Source of the DNA: Ruminococcaceae bacterium UBA6364
Lineage (GTDB): Bacteria > Bacillota > Clostridia > Oscillospirales > Acutalibacteraceae
Assembly (NCBI GenBank): GCA_002440045.1
Contig: DJRI01000110.1
Location: 1-11,090 of the forward strand
Length of the DNA: 11,090 nucleotides
Direction: 5' to 3'
This document shows, one piece after another, positions 5,817 to 11,090 of the stretch. The position numbers and the translations under genes are program-made. How positions within the stretch are numbered: position 1 is the stretch's first letter; each line of letters starts with the position of its first letter. The notes under the pieces are model-generated. The model saw only the letters and a list, made by a program, of their open reading frames with translations, had not been told where the DNA came from and did no database searches.

Positions 5817-7166
5817 TTATTTAAGTTTTAGCAAGCACACCGTCTCGACATGCGCTGTTTTCGGGAACATATCCACGGGTGTTGCCTTTTCGGGTTTATA
5901 GCCGAGCATTAAAAGCCTTTCGCAGTCGCGTGCGAGCGTTGCGGGGTCGCACGAGACATAGACTATTTTTTTCGGCGACATATCGGCAACCGTTTTTAAA
6001 AGCTCCTCTGCGCAGCCTTTTCTGGGCGGGTCAAGAATAACGGTGTCGGGCGTTATGCCGCGGCTTTCAAGCTCTTTTGCCGCTTCGTATGCGTCGGCGC
6101 ATATAAACTCGGCGTTTAAAATTCCGTTTTCTTCGGCGTTAAGGCGCGCGTCTTTAACGGCGTCGGCGACTATTTCGGCGCCGATAAGCGTTTTTATGCT
6201 TTTTGCCATCGAAAGCCCGATTGTGCCTGTGCCGCAATAAAGGTCAAGCAGCGTTTCGTCCCCCGAAAGCCCCGCATATTCGGCGGCTTTTTTATATAAA
6301 AGCTCCGCGCCCGAGCGGTTCACCTGATAAAACGACAGCGGCGATATTCGCACCTTTACACCGCAAAGCTCGTCGGTTATGTAGCCGTCGCCGTAAATAT
6401 TTATCATTTCTTTTCCGAGGACGGTGTCGGACGCTTTTTTATTTATGTTGAGCACAAGCGTTTTAAAGCCCTCGATTTTTAAAAGCTCGTCTAAAAGCGC
6501 GTCTTTTTTCGGTATGCTGTCGCCGTTTATTACAAGACACACCGCAATTTCGCCGGTTTTTTCGGCAAGGCGCAAAAAGATGTGGCGCAAAAGCCCGCAA
6601 TTCGTTTCTTCGCTGTAGACGCCGACGCCGAATTTTTGCACCCAGCGCCTTACGGTTTCTACAATTTCCGTAAATTTTTCGGGTTGTAAAAGGCATTCGC
6701 CGCAATCTGTAACGCGGTGGCTTTTTTTGGCGTAAAATCCGATTTTAAGCTGTCCGTTTTCGCGGCGCACGGGGTATTGCGCCTTGTTGCGGTAGCGGTA
6801 TTCGCGCGGCGAAGCGATAATACTTTCAAATTCGGGGGTAATGTGGCCTATTCTTTTAAAAGCATCTTTTACCTTTTCTTCTTTAAGCTTTAATTCGGCT
6901 TCGTATTTTATGTGGCAAAACGAGCAGCCGCCGCACGTGCTGAACACATCGCACGGGGAATTTATGCGGTCCTTTGACGGCTTTAAAACTTTAAGCGCTT
7001 TGCCGACGGCATAATTCTTTTTTGCTTTTATTATGTGGCAAAGAACAACGTCGCCCACGGCGGTATTTTCGACGAAAACCGCCATTCCGTCTTTTTTGCC
7101 GACCCCGCCGCCATCCGAAGTACAGCCGGTTATTTCAAGTTCAAATTCATCGTTTTTATTTATCAT
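5817..7166 (-). CDS. rlmD: 23S rRNA (uracil-5-)-methyltransferase, RlmD/RlmCD type
   Basis: A 449-residue SAM-dependent enzyme that makes m5U in 23S rRNA (U1939 in E. coli numbering; the Bacillus enzyme also modifies U747). Residues 1-60 are the RNA-binding TRAM domain. C72, C78, C81 and C155 match the 4Fe-4S ligands known in E. coli RumA, with an extra C84. FYQVN (279-283) and DLYCGTGTIGL (308-318) form the SAM site, DPPRKGC is at 379-385, the nucleophile is C406 in SCDPATLARD, and the likely base is E441 in HVETV. All catalytic residues are present and length is normal. Its ATG overlaps the end of rnmV by 11 bases, so it is the last gene of the operon. The ribosome site is weak (AAAAAGAAT), which suggests translational coupling. 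The precise uracil target cannot be told from sequence. Confidence 0.92.
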   Translation of the reverse strand: MINKNDEFELEITGCTSDGGGVGKKDGMAVFVENTAVGDVVLCHIIKAKKNYAVGKALKVLKPSKDRINSPCDVFSTCGGCSFCHIKYEAELKLKEEKVKDAFKRIGHITPEFESIIASPREYRYRNKAQYPVRRENGQLKIGFYAKKSHRVTDCGECLLQPEKFTEIVETVRRWVQKFGVGVYSEETNCGLLRHIFLRLAEKTGEIAVCLVINGDSIPKKDALLDELLKIEGFKTLVLNINKKASDTVLGKEMINIYGDGYITDELCGVKVRISPLSFYQVNRSGAELLYKKAAEYAGLSGDETLLDLYCGTGTIGLSMAKSIKTLIGAEIVADAVKDARLNAEENGILNAEFICADAYEAAKELESRGITPDTVILDPPRKGCAEELLKTVADMSPKKIVYVSCDPATLARDCERLLMLGYKPEKATPVDMFPKTAHVETVCLLKLK

Positions 7167-7758
7167 AATTCTTTTTAATTTCCTCTGCGGCTTTTTTGTA
7201 TTCGTCGGCGCTCATAAAGGCGTTTATCATTTCAACAAGCGCGTTTGATGACATTCTTTCGGGCAAATTAAGCTTTAACAAAAGCTCTTTTCGCTTCATT
7301 TTGCTGTCGTCCCTGCCGAAAAAGCCGTCTTCATACAAATTAAGCTTTGTTATTTTTTCGCGCGGCTCGTTGTTTGTCTCTTCAAAAGGAATACTGCATT
7401 TTTCAAGCGCTTTTTTTAGCTCTTCTATGGGGATACCCTCAACGCCGAGCTTTTTTTCTTTTGAATACGCCGTTTTGCGCTTTTCCTTGCCGAAAATATC
7501 GGGTATATAAGCGTTTATCACATCGCCGCCCGAGGCGATATTTTTGACGTAGTTGCGTATTTTAAAGCCCGCCGAATCGCTGTCGGTCAGAATAAGTATG
7601 CCCTTTTCGCAGGCAAGCCTTTTAATAAGCGCTTTTTTCTCTTTGTCTTTAAATATTCCGAAGCCGTCAGTCTCGATTATTACCGCGTCAAGCACGGATT
7701 GAAGCTTGATTTTGTCGTATTTACCCTCGACTATAACGGCTCTGTCAGTTTTAATCAT
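7156..7758 (-). CDS. rnmV: Ribonuclease M5, 5S rRNA maturase
   Basis: A 200-residue Toprim nuclease that trims 5S rRNA precursor at both ends in low-GC Gram-positives, working with ribosomal protein uL18 on the substrate. The Toprim domain fills the first half: VIVEGKYD with E11, then LTDSDSAG with D59 and D61, the metal-binding acids. The family KLGVEGI segment follows. The C-terminal half (about 120-200) is the charged RNA-binding region typical of this protein, ending EEIKKNYDK. Its start overlaps the holA stop by one base (TAATG), and its own end overlaps rlmD. Confidence 0.92.
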   Translation of the reverse strand: MIKTDRAVIVEGKYDKIKLQSVLDAVIIETDGFGIFKDKEKKALIKRLACEKGILILTDSDSAGFKIRNYVKNIASGGDVINAYIPDIFGKEKRKTAYSKEKKLGVEGIPIEELKKALEKCSIPFEETNNEPREKITKLNLYEDGFFGRDDSKMKRKELLLKLNLPERMSSNALVEMINAFMSADEYKKAAEEIKKNYDK

Positions 7759-8798
7759 TATATTCTCAGCAACCTTAAAACAAGCTCTTCAAGAACGGCT
7801 TTCTGGTCCTCGTTTGTGGATTTAAGCCGTCTGTCGGCGTCAAAAAGCATAGAAAGCGCATTTTTGAGCGACGAAAGCGAATATTTTGCACCGTCGCGCG
7901 CGGCATTTGTGATTATAAAGCTTCTGCCGCGATAAGACGCGGGGAAGTATTCCGAAAGCTTTTCTGCGGGAATGCCCTTTTCTTTAATTGCCTTTACCCT
8001 GTACATATCGACATACGCCTTTGACAGCACGCCGAGCACTGCAACGGGCTCTTCTCTTAATTTAAAAAGATTTGAAAGCGTTAAAAGCGCGTTGTCGGCG
8101 TCGCCAGAAACAATATATCTTGAAAGCGAAAAGACCTTTGCTTCAACGCTTGTTACGGCAACGGCGTCTATATCGGCGCGCGTTACCGCTCCCTCTTTTT
8201 TATAGGCGCAAACCTTGTCAAGCTCATTTCTTAATGTGCTCATATCGTCGCCCACGGCGTCAAGCATATAATAAGCGTCCTCGCGCGAAATTTCGCAGCC
8301 TTTTCTTTTTGCCGAGTCCGTAATAAGCTTTACAAGCTGTGAAGAAGTGCGCTTGCAAAGCTCCGCGCAAACGCCGCCGTTTGAGTCGATATATTTTAAA
8401 AGCTTTGTCCATTTTGCATTTTTTTGGTCAACTTCGGAATCGACCTTGAACACAAGCACCGTCGTTTCGGGAAGCTGTGAAATAACCGTGTCAAAATCAC
8501 CGTTTATTTTCCCTTTATCGCCGACGAGCGACATAAGAGGATAATCCGTAACCACCGTGCAGGTAAAGCCGCCCATCATCGGAAACGACAAAACGCAGTC
8601 CGAAAGCGTGTTTATATCGGTTTTTGTGCCGTCAAGAATATGCAAATTGAAGTCTTTAAAATCCTTTTCAACGGTTTTTGAGGCTATTAACTCGGCATAA
8701 TACTGCTTTAAATAGCTCTCGTCGCCGTAAAGCACGTATATCCGGGCAAAATCCCCGCTTTTAATTTGCTTTTTCAGCTCTTCTTCTTTAAAAAACAA
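7758..8798 (-). CDS. holA: DNA polymerase III delta subunit
   Basis: A 346-residue subunit of the clamp-loader complex, which opens the sliding clamp and loads it at primer sites. I chose the TTG at 8798 because AGCGAGGG lies six bases upstream; an upstream TTG in the same frame at 8882 would overlap comEC and adds an arginine-rich stretch that does not look like HolA. The typical N-terminal motif YVLYGDESYL is at residues 21-30, followed by the PMMGG strand and the LVFKV and LSRYIVSGDADNALLTLSNL segments of the later AAA-like and collar domains. The end, LEELVLRLLRI, is normal for HolA. It lies 32 bases after comEC, a pairing common in Firmicutes. Confidence 0.92.
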   Translation of the reverse strand: MFFKEEELKKQIKSGDFARIYVLYGDESYLKQYYAELIASKTVEKDFKDFNLHILDGTKTDINTLSDCVLSFPMMGGFTCTVVTDYPLMSLVGDKGKINGDFDTVISQLPETTVLVFKVDSEVDQKNAKWTKLLKYIDSNGGVCAELCKRTSSQLVKLITDSAKRKGCEISREDAYYMLDAVGDDMSTLRNELDKVCAYKKEGAVTRADIDAVAVTSVEAKVFSLSRYIVSGDADNALLTLSNLFKLREEPVAVLGVLSKAYVDMYRVKAIKEKGIPAEKLSEYFPASYRGRSFIITNAARDGAKYSLSSLKNALSMLFDADRRLKSTNEDQKAVLEELVLRLLRI

Positions 8799-8830
8799 TT
8801 TTTTCCCTCGCTTGATTTTTAAATCGTCGG

Positions 8831-11017
8831 TTATTTTACTTTGCGGCTTTCTCCGTCGCTTAAAACAATCAGCCTGCCGCAATGACTTGAAAGCATATTT
8901 TTAAAGCTTTCTTCGGCGCTGTCTTTTGTGCAGACTACAAGCACTTTGCAAAAGCCCGAAAAATTTTTCGCCTCGTTTTCGCCGAGGATAAGAATATCGG
9001 CATTTTTTGAAAAGCTTTCGTTATAGCCCGAAAGCGACACAAGCGCGCTTTTATTGCCGTCTTTTATTATAGCATAATATTCGCCGTGTGTGTCAACGGT
9101 TTCGACATATATTTTGTTATTAAGCCTGAATTTTGAAGCGCTCACCGTAAAAGCGCCGAGCGAGTCCAAAAGCTCTTTTGTCTCGGCGGAGCTTTTTTCG
9201 TTTATCACGGCACACCCTACATCGGCGTTTTCAAAAATAAATTCAATTGCGCCTTTGCTTGCATTTTTTGAAGTTATCGCAAAATACGAAAGCTTTTCTT
9301 CTTTTGTTATCGGCAAATAATTTTTAATTTCATACTGCGCGCTTTTAGTTTCGGGCGCGCCCAAAACGGCATATTCGCCGCCGCACCGCAAAACAACCGT
9401 CGGTCTGCCATTTGACGACACCGCCGTTATTTGCCTGTTATGGGAAACGGGCAAAAAACAAGAAAACAAAGACAGCAAAACCAATGCGGCGCAAAGCGAA
9501 TATGAAACGCATTTTAAGGCTGTGCGTTTCTTTTTCTGATTTTTAAAGCATTTTAACAGGCACACGAAAATAATTATCGAAAGTCCGAGCGCCGCCATCG
9601 TCAGAAAATCGGCAGGTACAGACGAAAACGGTATTTTTGAAACGCCGAAGGTCACGAATTTTACAAATTTTAAGAGAATTTCGGGAACAAAGAACAGTGC
9701 CTTTGCAATTTTTGCGGCAAACGGTAACGGTATAAACGAAAACACAGCCGCAAAAAGTCCGCTGACCATAGCGTAAAACGACGGCTGAACCGCAAGTATG
9801 TTTGTTACGGGCGACACGGTGCAAAAGCTTTTGAAAAACAGCACGCACACGGGCATTGTAAAAACAGACGAAACGGCACTGACAATAACATTTGACCTGA
9901 TAAAGGCAAAAATTTTCCCGAATAACGCAATTTTAAAGCTTCTTATTTTAAGTCGGCTTTCAATTGCGGTTGAAAAAATCACGCCCGCAGTTGCAAAAAC
10001 GGAAAGCAAAAAGCCCGGTGTAAAAAGATAATACGGGTTATAAATCAAAAGCGCGGTTACGGCAAACCCCAAAGAGTTAAGGCTGTCGGAGCGCCTTTTA
10101 AAAAGCGGGCCGATTAAAACAAGCGCCATCATAAGCGACGCTCTTATTACAGACGGCGTAAACGCCGACAGTGTGCAAAGAAGCACAAGAAACAAAAGTG
10201 AAATTCCCGCCTTTGTTTTTTCCGAAACCGAAAAAAGCTTTAAAAATGCTGCCAAAATCCCGCACCAAAGCGAAGCGTGCAAGCCCGAAACCGCCATAAT
10301 ATGCGAAACGCCGCTTGCTTTAAAGGCGTTTTTCACTTCGGCGCGCATAAAAGATTTGTCGCCGAAAACCATACCCGAAAGTATTGCGGCGCTGTCAGAG
10401 GACAGATACTTTTTCATATTTTTTATGCAGCCGTCTTTAAACATAAGGCACGCATAATACGGCGTTTTATCCTTTTTAAAAAGCACCGAAAAAGAAGAAA
10501 AGCCTTTGAGCTTTAAAAACACTTTTTCCGAATACGAATATGCGTTGCCGAAAACATCTTCGGAAGCGCCGTAAAATGACGCGTCTTTAAACGAAACAAC
10601 GTCATAAAGCTCAAGCTTTTCGTCTTTTTCGGAAGTATATGTAAACTTAAAGCGCGTTTTTTCGTTTTCTGCTTTTTCGGTTTTAAAAACATATGTAACG
10701 GTGCCATCCTCGCTGTATTCGGGAAGCTTTGAAACATACGCTTTAATATCGCGCTCGCCGCGCGTATAAAAAACCGCGGGCTTTTCACAGAACCCGTAAA
10801 ACGCCAAAAACGAAACCGACGAAACAAAAATTACCGCCGAAATGAAAACAGCGGTAAACGCCGCCGAAAATTTTATCTTCTTTTTTAATATAACAAAAAC
10901 AAGAAACCCCAACGCGCCGAAAACAGCACAGCTAAAAGCCGCAACCTCTTTAAAGCAAAGAAAAATTGCGGCTGTAAGAGCAGTTGTCAGTCCCGAAATG
11001 AGCATCGGCCGTTTCAT
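8831..11017 (-). CDS. comEC: ComEC DNA-uptake channel with degenerate C-terminal domain
   Basis: A 728-residue membrane protein that forms the channel for single-stranded DNA during natural transformation. Residues 1-75 hold N-terminal membrane segments, about 80-180 the soluble OB-like domain, and about 205-490 the competence domain with many membrane helices. The signature GVSHIMAVSGLHASL is at 236-250, with TPSVIRAS at 287-294. Family members of this length carry a metallo-beta-lactamase-like nuclease domain at the C-terminus. Here residues about 525-728 have the same length and strand pattern but no DVGQGD, no HxHxDH and no terminal HHGS; the equivalent stretches read AVSSNGR, SKNASKG and LGENEAK. 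The protein may therefore translocate DNA without this nuclease activity. An AAGGGG ribosome site lies ten bases before the ATG. No full promoter fits in the 73 bases left before the window edge. No frameshift is seen. Confidence 0.92.
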   Translation of the reverse strand: MKRPMLISGLTTALTAAIFLCFKEVAAFSCAVFGALGFLVFVILKKKIKFSAAFTAVFISAVIFVSSVSFLAFYGFCEKPAVFYTRGERDIKAYVSKLPEYSEDGTVTYVFKTEKAENEKTRFKFTYTSEKDEKLELYDVVSFKDASFYGASEDVFGNAYSYSEKVFLKLKGFSSFSVLFKKDKTPYYACLMFKDGCIKNMKKYLSSDSAAILSGMVFGDKSFMRAEVKNAFKASGVSHIMAVSGLHASLWCGILAAFLKLFSVSEKTKAGISLLFLVLLCTLSAFTPSVIRASLMMALVLIGPLFKRRSDSLNSLGFAVTALLIYNPYYLFTPGFLLSVFATAGVIFSTAIESRLKIRSFKIALFGKIFAFIRSNVIVSAVSSVFTMPVCVLFFKSFCTVSPVTNILAVQPSFYAMVSGLFAAVFSFIPLPFAAKIAKALFFVPEILLKFVKFVTFGVSKIPFSSVPADFLTMAALGLSIIIFVCLLKCFKNQKKKRTALKCVSYSLCAALVLLSLFSCFLPVSHNRQITAVSSNGRPTVVLRCGGEYAVLGAPETKSAQYEIKNYLPITKEEKLSYFAITSKNASKGAIEFIFENADVGCAVINEKSSAETKELLDSLGAFTVSASKFRLNNKIYVETVDTHGEYYAIIKDGNKSALVSLSGYNESFSKNADILILGENEAKNFSGFCKVLVVCTKDSAEESFKNMLSSHCGRLIVLSDGESRKVK

Positions 11018-11090
11018 ATATTTCTGTCCCCTTCAAGCTTCTAAAGCGCAAATCGGCTGTCTATTTTACTTTATATTTTATTCTTTTGCC

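Noticed and set aside
8799..8882. Longer HolA starting at TTG 8882
   Set aside because: It overlaps the end of comEC, lacks a ribosome site and adds a basic stretch foreign to the family.
1..11090. CRISPR array, insertion sequence, tRNA or rRNA gene, integrase
   Set aside because: No regularly spaced repeats, no transposase or recombinase motifs and no tRNA-like fold were seen; no direct repeats that could be attachment sites were found around the phage remnant.

Overview
The window looks like chromosomal DNA of a low-to-medium GC Gram-positive bacterium of the class Clostridia. The pointers are RNase M5, a 23S m5U methyltransferase with a TRAM domain and Fe-S cysteines, the comEC-holA gene pair, a PASTA lipoprotein, strong Shine-Dalgarno sites and frequent TTG/GTG starts. 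The genus cannot be named from this sequence.

Right side (5817-11090, minus strand): a tight housekeeping operon is read right to left as comEC, holA, rnmV, rlmD. It covers DNA uptake, replication clamp loading, 5S rRNA maturation and 23S rRNA methylation. The last three genes overlap or nearly touch. ComEC keeps its membrane channel domain, but its C-terminal nuclease-like domain has lost every metal-binding motif.

Middle (3722-5730, minus strand): an AbiE toxin-antitoxin pair (abiEi antitoxin, abiEii nucleotidyltransferase toxin, ATGA overlap) starts from its own near-consensus promoter. That promoter sits inside a perfect 18-bp inverted repeat, the expected autorepression operator. Downstream is a cytidine deaminase-like gene broken by a one-base deletion, followed by a terminator hairpin.

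Left-centre (773-3520): an accessory segment of phage character. It begins abruptly, three bases after the terminator of the leftmost gene, inside a tail-fibre gene that has lost its 5' end. Next come a divergent PASTA lipoprotein gene, a 360-bp gene-free stretch dense in hairpins, and two adjacent small genes that are paralogues of each other, both starting at TTG. The hairpin stretch has long-range complementarity that would close it into one folded unit of about 300 nt. It is the best candidate here for an undescribed structured RNA or leader, and the paralogue pair just downstream is the best candidate for an undescribed protein family.

Left edge (1-770, plus strand): the 3' part of a ferredoxin-type 4Fe-4S protein gene and its terminator.

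Overall, a stable housekeeping operon abuts an unstable accessory island (toxin-antitoxin, frameshifted gene, prophage remnant, orphan small genes).
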